DNA of 64,000 nucleotides from Coenobita brevimanus (GCA_032717465.1 CM064681.1:12856954-12920953), one strand, 5' to 3'; shown: positions 32,043 through 44,671, counted from the stretch's first letter. The notes: generated from the letters alone by a model not told the origin. Made by a program: numbers and translations.

Positions 32043-34200
32043 TACGGGTGCTCAGAAAACTTTCATTTCTGCAGACATTGTGAAGAAATTAAAGTTACCT
32101 ATTATTGGCAAGGTAAATCTAGCCATTACAGGATTCTTAACAACTAAGAAAGCTCAGTCTTTTGATTTAGTCAGACCTGTAATACAACTAGGCAGATATA
32201 ATTGCCGTATAACAGCAACTGTACTTGATAATATGGAGACAAGTATATATATATAAAAGGACTGAAGGAAACTTGTGATCTTCTACAAAGCTCAGGGATA
32301 AAGTTGGCTAAACGGAATGTAGGATTAGATACTGTGGGTCCCATCAAAATAATTGGTCCTGATTACTGAGGGAGATTCCTACATAGGACTTTCACGAAGA
32401 ATAAGGTACAGTTGTTCAAGACTCCAGAAGGTAACCTTATTATGGATCAGATGCCTTTTCCAAAACAAGTTAAAGGAGAGGCCAAACTTGTAGATTCAGT
32501 CTTTGTTATCCCCACAGTCATTGATGGTTGCTAGAATAGGTGCAGAACTAGAACCTACTCAGATAAATGACTTAGATGAGAATATTGGACCTGTACACAA
32601 ATTATGAGACCTAGACAGTGTAGGAATACACTCTAAGGAACCAACCCCTGATGAAAAAATAACTTTGGATTTGTATAACCAGTCTGTGGAATTTAAGGAT
32701 GGACAATATTGGGTAGGATTACAATGGAAACTAAATCATTTGGAGTTACCAAAAAATTACCAAGCAGCTAAGGCTCAGTTAAATTCGCTTCTATGAAAAT
32801 TGAGAGATAAACCAGAACATCTAACCCTATATGATAATATTATAAACGATCAATTGAAGAATAAATTTATAGAAGAGGTAGAATTCCCTGTTAACCACAA
32901 GGAAGGACATTATTTGCCTCATCATGCTGTAAGCAAGGATTCAGTAACTACTCCCATAAGGATAGTTTTCAATTGTAGTAGTAAAGCGTCCAAGGGATCA
33001 GCTAGCTTGAACGATTGCCTATTTGCTGGACCTACATTAACAGAGAAGTTAGGGAATGTGTTAGATTTAGAGAGAAACCTTATGCTTATACAGCAGACAT
33101 TAGTAAGGCTTTTCTCAGAATAGGACTGAGAGAGGAGGATAGGAAATTTACAAAATTCCTCTGGCCTCATCATCCTTAAAATGAGAATAGTCCATTGAAG
33201 ACTTACTGTTTCCGATCGGTGCTCTTTGGCTCCTGTGCTAGTCCTTTCCTACTTTGCAACACTTTAAAACATCATTTTGAAAATGCCAAATGCCCAGGAA
33301 TAGGGCAGGCTTTTTACATGGATAATTTGCAAGGTGTTGCTGATAGAGTCGGAAGCTTTGAAGGCTTATGAAGGAGCCAGTTCCCAATGTGGGAAGGCAA
33401 ATTTGCCGTTACAGAGCTGGAATACAAATTCACCACTTTTGAGGAATGGAATACAAGAGGACTATCCAAATTCTGACATTCCCAAAATTCAAAATGTGTT
33501 GGGTCTTAACTGGGATACAACAACTGATGAAATAAGTTTGCAACCAATTAAGTTCTCTGATGTCATTCTCACCAAGAGGTCCTTGTTAAGTCAGGTCTCC
33601 ATGTTATTTGACCCATTAGATTTGATCAGTCGTATAGCTATTAGGGGCAATTGTTTAGTGCAGGAGGCTTGGCGAGAAAAGTTAGACTGGGACACGGAAT
33701 TAGGTGAGATTTATGTGGAACAATGGGAACATATTAGAAAGGAGTTTGAAACCACATCAAGCATAATGTATTCCCAGGAAAATAAACAGTAATGAGAAGT
33801 CGCATTTACACATAATTTGTGAAGCTTCTCGAAAGGTTTCTGGAGCAGTAGCTTATTGCGCAACAGGAGAGGATAGTAAGATTAATATGTCTAAATCCAG
33901 AGTTGTGCCAATTAAAGGAAGAACCCTACCTCAAATGGAATTGGCTTCCATAAAGTAGGAACTAAATTGGCCAGGTATATAACCACTACTCTTGATACTC
34001 AGTTTGAGGATATTTACATATGGACTGATAGTGAGATTTGTCTTTACTGGATAGGAAAGGAAGACAGTAAAATTCCTTTCGTCCACAACAAAGTGAAGAC
34101 TATTAAGAACTGTCTTCCAAATTTACATTCATGTATATATCCTCTAAACAAAACCAAGCTGATCTGCTCTCGAGAGGTTCGACTGTAAAGAGACTGATCA
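32041..34200 (+). pseudogene. pol: BEL/Pao protease, reverse transcriptase and RNase H region
   Basis: Protease begins at 32041 with DTGAQKTF, the aspartic protease site. RT follows with EGHYLPHHAVSKDS, RIVFNCSSKAS and SLNDCLFAGPTL (about 32900-33040). After a shift comes ADISKAFLRIGL with the first catalytic Asp. The FYMDNLQG box at about 33313-33336 replaces the usual YVDD, and some Pao-type elements naturally carry Asn in the second position. The thumb and a SLFDPLGL-like block (FDPLDLISRIAIRG) are at 33600-33660. An RNase H-like start (HIICEASRKVSGAVAYC) is at about 33815. Many stops and frameshifts interrupt the region. Confidence 0.8.
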
Positions 34201-34288
34201 AAGATAACTTGCAGGTCCTAAATGGTTACTCACTGAAGATTGGCCTGAGCAGAAACAGTATAATATTGCTGAGGTTGGTGTAGTAAAC

Positions 34289-35890
34289 TTGGATACTGTA
34301 GTAACTGAGGCAGAAGTAATTGACATCAGCCGATTTTCATTAATAAGACAGCTTATTAACACTACTAAATTAGTTGTTGAATTTTTGAATAAGAAAGTGG
34401 GGTTTCAGAAGTTAGATCCCATGGAATATTGGCTGAAAAGGATACAAAGGAATTATTACGGGGAGTTATATGACCTTTTAGGCCAAGGCACTGGAAACAA
34501 GAATAAGCTGATGAGAGATTTAGGCTTGTTCTTAGACGGAAAGGGTATGATTAGATGCCGGGGCCGAATAATAATGGCTGATTTGCCTCTCCAAACTAGA
34601 CATCCCATATTATTACCTAAGAGTGGATACTTTATGAAGTTAATTGTAGAGGAAGCCCATGATTTGACTCTTCATGGAGGTGTGGCACAGACTTTGGCCC
34701 GAATCCAGGAAAGGATTTGGATCCCTAAGGGTAGACAGGTCATAAAGAAATATCTCAAAGGTTGCATCACATGTAGGAGGTATGAACAACGACCATATGA
34801 CTATCCAGGACCACCTGCCTTACCAGGGGATAGGGTAAATGTGAGTCGGCCCTTCAAGGTAACTGGAGTGGATTACACAGGGGCTATATCTGTTACAGGC
34901 GAGGAAACTCCCCATAAGGTTTACATGTGTCTATTTACTTGCATTTACACGAGGGCAGTTCATCTAGAAATGGCAGAAGATCTGAGTTCAGAGACATTCC
35001 TGAACGTGTTTCGAAGATTTGCCACTAGAAGGTCTTGTCATAACAAATTAATAAGCGACAATGGAACCAATTTCGTTAGAGCAGCACCTTTACTTTTGAA
35101 CATAATGAATGACCCAAAGGTTATCTCGGCACTGGGAATCCGAAATTGTACCTGGCAGTTCATAGCTCCAAGAGCACCATGGCAAAATGGATTTACTGAA
35201 CAGATGATTGGTATTGTGAAGAGCTGCCTAAGGAGAACATTACACAGAACTAAGATCACAAGAGAAGGGTTAAGAACAGTGATAACTGAAATTGAAGCTA
35301 GGATTAATAATAGACCCCTAACCTATTTAGATGACACTAGCATTTCGACTGAGGCTTTGACACCGGCTCATATGCTATATGGCAGAAATCTCCATCCGGT
35401 GTCTTATGTGGATATTCAAGAAGTAGATGATCCTACCATATAAAATAATGAATTAGGACAACATCTGCAGGAGGGATATCAACATCTGAAAAGGGTATTT
35501 GATTCTTGGAATAGATATTGGATCGAAGAATATCTTTTGAGACTACAAGAAAGATATTATGGGGCTCAGGCTGCCAGTAACAAGTCTGCCATAAATATAG
35601 GAGATGTAGTCTTGGTGACGACAGAACAACCAAGATCCCACTGGCCATTAGCTAAGGTGATCTCCACGCACCCAGATTCAGAGGGGGTGCTGAGACTCGT
35701 AAAAATAAAATGTAGGGAACATACCAACATAAAAACTATTGATAAACTTGTACTCATTGAGTTAGCGGCTACCCTGGATACAGGGGATGATGGAGATCAA
35801 GTGGGTCAAGACGAGCGACCTAGAAGGGCCGCAGCACAGGGTTCTCGAGACCTGTGGAGAGAACTCCTGGGTAAGGGTCACGTTACATGA
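34289..35890 (+). pseudogene. BEL/Pao integrase with C-terminal DUF5641-like tail
   Basis: Integrase joins the cDNA to the genome. The open frame 34289-35443 has the His/Cys zinc domain (HDLTLHGG, then CITCRRYEQRP at about 34765-34800). The catalytic core has Asp in GVDYTGAI, Asp in ISDNGTNF and Glu in FTEQMIGIVK, all three present. A TAA at 35441-35443 interrupts the frame, which then continues unchanged to 35890. The tail contains WNRYWIEEYLLRLQERY and GDVVLVTTEQPRSHWPLAKV, the usual BEL/Pao C-terminal domain. This is the best preserved part of the element. Confidence 0.85.
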
Positions 35891-35923
35891 TACAGAGTAT
35901 AATTTTTCGCCCGACCCCAAAAC

Positions 35924-38074
35924 TGTGCTAAATATTATCCCCCAGAGCAGTTGTGCTCTCTACTTTTAAAATAGTCGTCCCTGGTTAGAGAGCAGAGAAA
36001 AATCTGAGATCGTTAATATCAATTCAAACAGGTTTTATAACACAGAAATTACGTTCTCATTAATCTATCTATCTATATCTATAGCCCGACGTCCTAATCC
36101 AGCAAAGGGTGGCCGCAGACAAACGCCTCCAAGTCACTCTGTCACCCACCATTTGACTACCCTCCCCCCAACTCACCCCCCCTTACTCATATACCTCTCA
36201 ACTCCATCCCTCCACCTCATTCTCGGTCTACCCCTCCCTCTCCCTCCCTCCACCTCACCTACATACACCTTCTTAGTCAGTCTTTCATTCTCCATTCTCT
36301 CCACATGTCCAAACCACCTCAATGTATTTCTCCTAATCTTCTCAACCACATCCACATCTACCCCACAACGTTCCTTCACTTCTTCATTCGTCAACCTGTC
36401 CCTCCACGTCACTCCACATGCTCCTCGCAAGTAACTCATTTCCACTGCTCTCACTCTTGACTTGTTCCCCTCTTGCAAGGTCCACGCCTCGCTTCCATAC
36501 GTCAGGGTAGGGATCACAATACCATTATTCAGTGACTTCTTAACTTCCATACTCACCTCCCTATTTCTCATCACTGCTTTCAGTGTACCAACAACCTTCC
36601 TTCCCTGCTGTGCCCTTTCACGTACTTCATCCCCCAAAGTTCCATCCTTACTCATCACACTACCCAAGTACTTGAATGCACTCACATTCTCCATATCCTC
36701 ACCATCCAACCTCACTGCACACTCTGTGACTTCATTCCTCTCAAACACCATAACTTTACTTTTGTTTACATTAACTTTCAGCTTCCTCCTCCTACACACT
36801 GTCCCAAATTCATTCACCAAACCTTGCAACTCCCATTCATCTTCACTCAACAATACTGTATCATCAGCAAACAGCAACACCGGAAGCTTCCAAATCTCAC
36901 CCTCATTCATTAGGGCCAGCCCCACATCCACTGCCCTACCTTGCACCTCCTTTACAACCCCATCCATATATATATTAAACAGCCATGGAGACATCACACA
37001 CCCCTGTTTCAGTCCCACATTGAGATCAAAGAACTCACTCAGCTCACCATCCACTCACACCGTAGCCCTAGCTCCCTTGTACATACTCTTCACAGCACTC
37101 AACAATTTCCCCTCCACTCCATATATTCTTAATACCTTCCACATACCTTGCCTATCTATTCTGTCATAAGCTTTCCCCAAGTCCATGAAGGCAGCATACA
37201 CTTTCCTTCCCTTCTCTAGATACTTCTCCACTAAACATCTTAGAACAAATATCTGATCTACACACCCTTTTCCCTTCCTAAATCCCCCTTGTTCTTCTCC
37301 AACTAGCTCCTCTGTTATATGCCTAACCCTATCAATGAGTATTCTACCATATATTTTACCAGTCACACTAAGAAGGCAAATACCCCTATTATTATTAATA
37401 AATTAAATGCTACTACAACTATCTTGTAAATACATGTAATTACTTGGAAAGTTCCATTGACCTAAACTGCGTCTGCATATTAAATGACGTGTCTTGAGGA
37501 GGAAAACCTCATATGAAAAGCAAATGTAGGTTTAACATAATTACATAGATAAAGGGAATATTTGGTTTGGTTTTAGTTTAATTAAAACTAAGATTATTTA
37601 GTTTGATTCCTCCTGTATATATCATGATGTAATCTAACTGTATTTAGAATTGTAATTAAATAATAGTTGGCACCTCTACAGTTCTATGAGATAGATAGAA
37701 GCATGCCATTTCATGCACTCCGCTCCTAGACTTCGTCGAGCTAGCACATTGTATATACACACCTCAAGGACTCTTGGATGCCCAGGCAACAGACCTACAG
37801 TCAGGCTCGTCGTCATTTGCTGTCCGACTCTTTCTAGCTAAATAACCTTTATGAATTGGCAACTTGAAATGGGGGATTAACTAGGAGATAGGAGAGTAAT
37901 AATTAGGTGAGTCAAGGTATCAGTTACAGTACACTTAAACCTAAGAGACTTATGTGAATTTACTCAAGAACAAATTTTTGGTGCCTCGAGTGAGGACCTA
38001 CGATTTGTTTACCAGAAATTTGTTACATTTTTGGTGTCAAGTGAGGATACCGACTTATATAAAATATTTCTGTC
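35924..38074 (+). mobile_element. BEL-associated LTR-plus-leader unit, copy 2
   Basis: It starts TGTGCTAAAT just 34 bp after the integrase stop and is colinear with 17560-18804. The unit is split by a LINE at 36064-37386 and lacks the MITE seen in copy 1. It ends in the TTTTTGGTGTC / GAGTGAGGA-type segments. Its place after pol argues that it is the element's 3' LTR. The PBS-like sequence at its end could mean a tandem LTR-leader of a second, lost element. Exact ends are uncertain. Confidence 0.55.
36064..37386 (-). pseudogene. 5'-truncated LINE inserted in the BEL LTR
   Basis: Two - strand frames separated by one nonsense codon near 37055 cover the RT and C-terminal region. They hold TGKIYGRILIDRV, EEQGGFRKGKGC, AAFMDLGKAYDR (first Asp), LKQGCVMSPWLFN, LLFADDTVLL, FKYLGSVM and LRWFGHVERM. 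The element is closely similar to the LINE at 52190-55289 and ends with the same type of tail (GGCCACCC, GGAT, GACGTCGGG, then ATAGATAG repeats at 36064-36083). The endonuclease and the first part of RT are missing. Copy 1 of the host LTR at 17.7 kb gives the empty site. Confidence 0.88.
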
Positions 38075-38207
38075 AGACTTAGTTTCTTGCATCTGCATGT
38101 CATATTAGCACATCCATCTTCTGTGCACCCACAAGATACCATGTTTAGCATAGCGTCAGGTGCAACAAGAAGGTCTGTCTCTACTGGGGTAAGGATGCCG
38201 TCTCGTG

Positions 38208-38780
38208 CTATCCAGCCTCAGTCGTTTGGTGATTAGTGTCTGCCAAGCCATTCCTGAATTGTGTGAAATGTGCGATAGGAACGCTGCTGTGAAGCAGCAG
38301 TAGTTGGTGGCAGATTTGAAAGATCAGAAGATGAAGCCAAGGAGGCTTTACTACGAGACCATTTGTGTACAGCATGACGGAACTTGTTTGATGAAGTGTA
38401 TTTGGTACCATCATAGGGCTTGAGAATGACAAATTCTCGAGCTGTCTTGATATCATCGTGCATACAATCAGGTCAGTACTTTTCTGCTACTGGTACCATG
38501 TAATCCAATACTACCTGTTTCATGGTTGGATCATCGGCGACTAAACTGGCACTCCCACTGGTCTAGGTCGGTGAAGAGGGTGTCTAGATACCCTGCAGGA
38601 TGAAAAACAAGACCTATCATAGGGTGGATGAGCAATTTATAGCAACGGCCATCTAGTAGGGTAGGTGGAGCTTGTTAGCCTTGGTTGGCAATCCACGTAG
38701 GAGAAGGAAAACTCTGAGGTAAAGCCTGGATAGCCATAGTCAGAGATTCAATGCCCTTGTCCATAGGCTAGTTGTGAGCC
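38208..38780 (-). pseudogene. Decayed coding remnant of unknown family
   Basis: On the - strand a plausible but broken reading covers this area: YQALPQSFPSP-like and GRCYKLLIHPMIGLVFHPAG blocks near 38700-38600, then PTMKQVVLDYMVPVAEKY near 38540-38480, then DDIKTAREFVILKPYDGT and HAVHKWSRSKASL to 38233. It contains stops and shifts. The composition resembles a gag-like or cellular alpha-helical protein, but I do not recognise it. It follows the leader part of the LTR unit on the opposite strand, so it is probably an independent fragment. Confidence 0.35.
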
Positions 38781-38859
38781 CTTTCCTCACTTTGAAGGCT
38801 GGGGTGGGGTTTGTGACCCCTCCCTGTAAAAAACAACCCCGTGCATAACAAGAGAAGAG

Positions 38860-41800
38860 AGATAGGGGTCAGTGCTTGTTGTTTGACCCCAATCCAGTTT
38901 TGCAGGGGATTCTCCCTCAGGTGCCAGCCTGGCAGGGCTTTTTGGCCCCTGTCATGCTGGTGCCCACCATGATGGTTGCTGGGTAAAGCCTACAGGACCC
39001 CAGCAGCCAGATGATGGGGGGAACCCGCTCCCCCTGACGCTCCTTTTGATTCGCGTCATGGTGATGCAGAGGACATTCGAACCCGAGGCTCCAAGCACAG
39101 GGTTAACCTTTGGAAGGCACTGCGGGTGGGGGCTCTGAATGTTCTAAGCCTTTCAAAGGATGATTGACTGCCTTTGTTTTCATGGGAGTTGGGGTGACTG
39201 GGGGTCATCAGAGCTGCACTCTCTGAAGTGAGGCGATCCAGGCATGGTGAGATCAGTTGCAATGGTTACACATACCACTGGTCTGGCTGTGATGATGGTA
39301 CCCATCTTAGGGGTGTCGCTGTGGCAGTTGCCGCTCACTTTGTCTCTTGTGTCGACAGGGTTACTTCGGTTGAAGAGCGTATAATAATGGTGAGATTGAA
39401 GCACTCCTTACTGTACTGTATGCTGTAACTGAAATGAGTGATCTTGAAGAAAGAGCTATTCTACACCAAACTTTACTCTGTTGTGGAATAGTGCCCCTCC
39501 CGGGATACGCTCCTGGTCTTGGACAACTTTAATGCTGTTACTGGCGCTGACAGAGAGGGCTTCAGGGATTGTGTAGGTACCCATTCCTCTGAAACCAGGA
39601 ATTCTAATAGTTCTTACATCTGGATTTTGCAAAATCCTATAAGTTAAGAAATTCTTGATCTTGGCTCCAGTGGACAAATCTTCACGCTGAACTTGGTATC
39701 CCAATACTGGAAGGGCTGGTAATGATAGTGATCACATTCTTGTTAGTACTCATTGGAGGAGACTTCAGAACTGCAGGGTTTTCAGGGGTGCAAAGTTCTT
39801 CGCTACTGATCACAGACTTGTTGTTACTACTCCAAGGCTACAAATCAAAACTGAGAGATTCTCAAGGTGCCACCAAAAAATGTTCCATCTTGAGAAACTC
39901 AGGGATAAGGAGTGTGTGTATGAGTATGCAGTGGCAGTCTCAACTCTGTGAAGTGTTCAGTGCTGCTGAGGATCCTGTTGAACGATGGGATACCATTATG
40001 TGTGCTACCCCATCAGCAGCTGATGAGCATATTGGAGACTGCCCGAATACAAGGAGGGGATTCATCTCATGAGGGACACTGACCATAATATATGAGTTGT
40101 GCTACCGTACTGGCTGGGAATCGAGAACAGAACAACTTTCTGTCTCGATGGGCATCAGTTTCACTGAGAAGGGACAAGGAGAAGTATGTCAAGGATATTG
40201 CCGAAGAGGTGGATGACCGGTTTCATGCAAATGACCTTTGACCTGCCTACCGAACCCTAAAGAAGCTCTGTTCCAGGCCCACCTCTTAGCTTAACTTTAT
40301 TCAAACAGCAGATGGACGGCTCATGTCAGTGGCAAGTGAGTATAGAGCTCGTTGGGCTTAGTACTTTGAGCAGCCGTATATGGCTGAACCTCCCAGTGGA
40401 GAGCCTCCGTCGGCTGGTGCACAACCATTGACTGCTGTCCCACCAGTTAACGAAGCTGTGCCTTCTCTAGATGAAATCAAGAAGGCAGTGGGTAGGTTGA
40501 ACAGTGGTAGAGCAGCTGATGTTTGTGACATCCCAACAGAACTGATCAAAGCTGGGGGCAAAATCACGATCAGGAGGTTACATGCAGTAACAGAAGCCGT
40601 TTGTCAGAGACAGGTATCATTCCTTCTGACTGGACAAAGGGTTTGGTCACCCCTATTTGGAAAGGAAAAGGAAACCAGCATGACTGCAGTAACTACCATG
40701 GTATTACAGTGCTCAGTGTGCCGGGCAAAGTTCTTGCTTTCATTTTCCTGATGCATATCCAGGACCATTTGCTAAAGTTTCAGAGGCCTGAGCACTCTGG
40801 ATTTATGCCCAAGAAGTCTACTGTTGACCATATCCTAGCTGTTTGAGTTTTTGTGGGATGTCTTCTTGAATTTCAACTAGGTCTGTTAGCAGCCTATGTG
40901 GATCTCAAAAAGGTATTTGACTCAGTAAATAGGGAGGTTCTATGGGAACTCTGCCGCTCTGTGGGATCCCCACGGGCATAATCTGACTGATTGCTAGCTT
41001 GTACTTAAATGCCGAGATGGGAGGGGGGGACATCCGACTTCTTCCCAGTAAGCTCTGGTGTAAGACAGGGATGTGTCCTTGTCCCCACACATTTCAACAC
41101 ATGTATGGATTGTGTACTGGACCTGGCTGTGAGTTGAGGTCACTGTGGGGTATCAATTGGCAATTTCAGGGTTACTGACCTTGACTTTGTTGTTGATACA
41201 GATATCCTTTAGTCAAACCAGAATATGAAGAGATCTGGGGTGGAGCGGGGGATTAAGTACAGCACTGCCACATCTTTACCAAAACAAAACCACCCATTAT
41301 CCAACATTTGCTATAATATTTTGAATGGGATAACTCCGACAAAAAATATGCTACCTTACTTTTGTTACGTTTAGTCTTTTTGGTTCCATTAAGGCTATTA
41401 TCGGCTATTATAGTATAAAAATACAAGTTATAAACAGTCCATGGGGGGTGGTAGGTGAGTGGCCGTGACTGACCCAAACACGTGGGTCACCGGAAACGAG
41501 GCAGCATGGTCTGAACAATGTTGTCCCATGTAAGGAGCCATTGTTATATTCTTATAAAGAAAATAAATCGTTACTATGAAGTTTTTTAATATATAATATA
41601 TAGAGTATTTCAAGATACAATAATATAAAATTGTTAATATCTTAACATTCGACAATGTAAAGTTGAAGGTTTAAATGTTTGGCATATGCGCTTTTCTTAC
41701 CTGCCACACCCCAGAGCTCTTCATATTAGTTGAGTCACTGGAGCCACTACTGAGTGCCCTCGAGGAATTTCATGAGAATGAGAGGCCACTGGGATTAAAG

Positions 41801-42470
41801 GTCTCTTGGGCCTTGGTGGCTTGTTGGATGAAGCAGTTCAGTCTGTCCAAGCATGTGGTGAGGATATAGAAGTCTTGGAAAAATTCAGTTATCTTGGTAG
41901 TGTGGTCTATAACAGTGGCAGATCAGACAGTGAGACCTCTTGTCACATTGGTCTGGCAGATGAGGTTATGGATTCACTCCATTTGGGTATTTAGCACTGT
42001 CATTATTTGTGTAGGACAAAAGTTCGCATCTTCAAGGCGCTGATGCTCCCTGTCTTACTTTATGGCTGTGAGACATGGACACTAAACAATGACTTGAAGT
42101 GGCAAATTGACTCCTTTGGTACTAAGTGTCTTTGCAGGATCATGGAATATTGTTGGTAAAATCGGGTGCATAACCAGTGACTACTCCATGAAACTGAATC
42201 GAGGCCTGTTACCCACATAGTACATCAACGCCAACTCCAGCAATATGGGTACGTGCCCTACTTTCCTGAGACTGATCCTGTTCACAGGGTGATCTCTGAA
42301 TGCGTTAACCCAGGGTGAATGAGGCCAAGGGGAAGGCCACGTAACTCATGGCTGGAGCAGGTCGATCCACTCTTGTCAGGAGATAAGTAAAGGAGGATGG
42401 GTCACTGCCTGAGGGGTTGCACAAAGGGACCTGCTTGGGTGGAGTCGGAGGGTGAGTGAGGTTATGCGCC
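38860..42470 (+). pseudogene. Decayed LINE with AP endonuclease and RT
   Basis: The + strand shows endonuclease pieces (KALRVGALNVLSL near 39110, AALSEVRRSRHGEI and YTYHWSGCDDGTHLRGVA near 39210-39310). A linker follows (WDTIMCATPSAADEHIG). Early RT is at 40430-40850 (SLDEIKKAVGRLNSGRAAD, IPTELIKAGG, GKGNQHDCSNYHGITVLSV, GFMPKKSTVDHILAV). The catalytic box at about 41175-41205 reads DLDFVVDTD instead of FADD. A TIR-bearing insert then splits the gene. After it come VESLEPLLSALEEFHE, FSYLGSVVYN (41885), RTKVRIFKALM, LYGCETWTLN and RGRPRNSWLEQVD to 42370. It is heavily degraded. Confidence 0.75.
41221..41732. mobile_element. Putative 0.5-kb insertion with inverted ends
   Basis: AATATGAAGAGATCTGGGG at the left and, on the opposite strand, AATATGAAGAGCTCTGGGG at the right are near-identical terminal inverted repeats of about 20-28 bp. 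They flank sequence that interrupts the LINE RT directly after its catalytic box, with recognisable RT resuming at about 41725. TTAGT occurs near both flanks but not symmetrically, so the target duplication is unresolved. There is no coding capacity. Confidence 0.6.
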
Positions 42471-42559
42471 CGGCGGTGTTTACCTCCTCTTGACTGAATG
42501 ACTATCAGCCTTTGTGAAAGCCTCTAGATCATCGTCCTCTTTCTTATAAACTAGAATGA

Positions 42560-43000
42560 ATGCTTTTTGTTTTCCATGGCAGTATATGGCAGAAACAGTG
42601 TCATATCCAGTGACTGCATTCAAGAACATAATATGTCTGCTGTTATCTCCAGTGGCTAGCCGTATGTCATTTACGTCTTACAGAATTGTATCAGTGTTTT
42701 CTTTGCTTCTGTGGTCGTCTCTCGAGTGTAGTTCTTGCTTCACTGACTATGCGTCCTTACATGGGACATGCTTTCAATGATGTAAAGTCCATTACCTCGT
42801 TTAACACTTACTTCTATCAGTGTCCTACGACCCTTGTCACCAACTACTGCTACATCAGCTGTGCCCAGTTTTTCCTTGCACAAAATACACTACATCCATC
42901 CATTTTCTCTCTGAAGAGAGATCAGTGCAAAGTATCAGCCATAAATATTAATTGTCACTTTCAAGATGTAACAAAGACAAATATGATACACCAATGATTG
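42560..43000 (-). pseudogene. Fragment of an unnamed invertebrate repeat-associated protein
   Basis: The - strand reads GTADVAVVGDKGRRTLIEVS near 42870-42810 and, in another frame, GYDTVSAIYCHGKQKAF near 42620-42570. I recall a widespread invertebrate protein family, usually found near repeats, with a V-GxDTDL-like motif and an FTGCDTTSAI..GK motif. I have no secure name for it. Frameshifts show that it is broken. The similarity is from memory of the motif and needs a search. Confidence 0.35.
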
Positions 43001-43539
43001 AGGAAAATCCACAATAGTGTATCCTTCTATTTTTCTATGCCACGTTGTAGGAACTCACTGGTACTACCAAATTCAGTGATGTATTTCCAGGGGTGTCGCC
43101 AGAAAATTTGGGCTGAGCTTGTTCCAAAAAATATATGTGAATAAACATACCGCAGAAGCATATTTGTGGAGGCTAAGCCCTTGAAAGCCCCTCCATGGCA
43201 GTGCTCTGCATATTACAGTACATAACATGATTTACCATAGTGTTTAATTATACTTGTTGCTCATATGTGTAGAAGATTGATTTATTCGTATTCCTTTTCC
43301 TAAAAAAAACAATGTTTGGACATATATTTGATCATTTACAAGCGCTACAAGTTGAGATATCAGAAATTTAGCATCATGGCTGCCATATTGAACGCTATCT
43401 TGAATTCTGAGAACTCCTCAATGGGGATTTTGCAAGGATTTTTGTTATGTTGTTTGGGACACTCTTTTGGACCTAATAACAAGTTTTCAGCCTGTTATGA
43501 ATTTCTTCCACCTTTTGTCCTTGGTCCTGGACTAGAGGA
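43001..43539. other. Unassigned sequence
   Basis: No recognisable coding or terminal repeats. A 96-residue frame at 43316-43606 has no family resemblance that I can see. Confidence 0.5.
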
Positions 43540-44550
43540 ATCCAGGCAGACATTTCAGAGTAGCAGTGACCATCGGAGTAGCAATAGAAAGGAGAAAAGG
43601 ATGTAACAGTGTAGCAAAGAGACAGAGGTTAAAGGAAGCCAGTAAGAGAAGGTGAGTTGATGAGACGAAAAGCCTTTGACTCCACTTTGTTGAGAAGAGT
43701 TGTACGTGGGGAGCCTCTCTACACATGAGAGCTGTTCTCTACACAGAAGAAAAATAAAACGCTTGTATAAAGTCAATAACTGTATGGGGGTAAAGAAGGC
43801 ATGAAGTTGGCTTAGCACATCTGATCTCTTGGAAGCAGATTTTACAAGAGACATAGCATTATCTTTCTAACATAGTTCCTGAGAGAATGAAACCCCAAGT
43901 ACTTGTATGTTCAAACATGATGCAGGTTTGAGTTAGATGATACTGTTACAGAAGATCTTGACGGCTCAAACGTTGTAAGAACTGAGTTTTTGATTTATTA
44001 ACACAAAAAGATTTTTTTTTTTTACCACACTCAGAGATATCAGTCAAGTCAGACACTAAGTGTACAGTACCATAGCCTCATCCCATGTTTAATGAAGTAA
44101 ATGCTGAGATGGATGCTGTGAGAAGCAAATGAAAAGGTAAAGCGTAGTCATCAGCATATGAATGGATAGGGTTAGCTGTACAGCTTAAGAGGTTGTTAAT
44201 GAATTAATGGAAAGTTTGTGAGAGGACCGAGCCCTGAGGAGCACCACTCTTGATAGCTCTCCAGGAAAAAGGATAGTCGTTACAACAGCAGCTACTGAAC
44301 GACAAGAAAGGAAGCTAGATACGAAGGCACAGTGAGAATGATAGAAACATAAGAGGGCAGTTTGGAAATTAATGATTTATGTCAGACTCAATGGAAAACC
44401 TTTGATATGTCACGTGCAACGGCAAAGCTTTCGCCAAGTCCCAAAACGAGGATAACCAAGAGTCTGAAAGGAAGGTGAGAAGATTGTCAGTGTAGCATCC
44501 CAGTGGAACCCATACTGGTGATCGGAAAGAAGGTTCTGATAGGAAAGGTA

Positions 44551-44589
<39 letters not shown>

Positions 44590-44625
44590 GTATTTATGTA
44601 CAGTATATATACATATCTACCTATC

Positions 44626-44671
<46 letters not shown>

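Larger units (their letters stand above)
30619..38074 (+). mobile_element. BEL/Pao LTR retrotransposon, defective
   Basis: In order it contains gag (30619 on), zinc-knuckle region, protease, RT, RNase H-like region and integrase with a DUF5641-type tail (to 35890). An LTR-like unit follows at 35924, itself split by a LINE. The 5' LTR was not found. Several frameshifts and in-frame stops inactivate it. The RT motif style (YLPHHAV, then a FYMDNLQG box) and the integrase C-terminal tail are characteristic of BEL/Pao. Confidence 0.88.
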
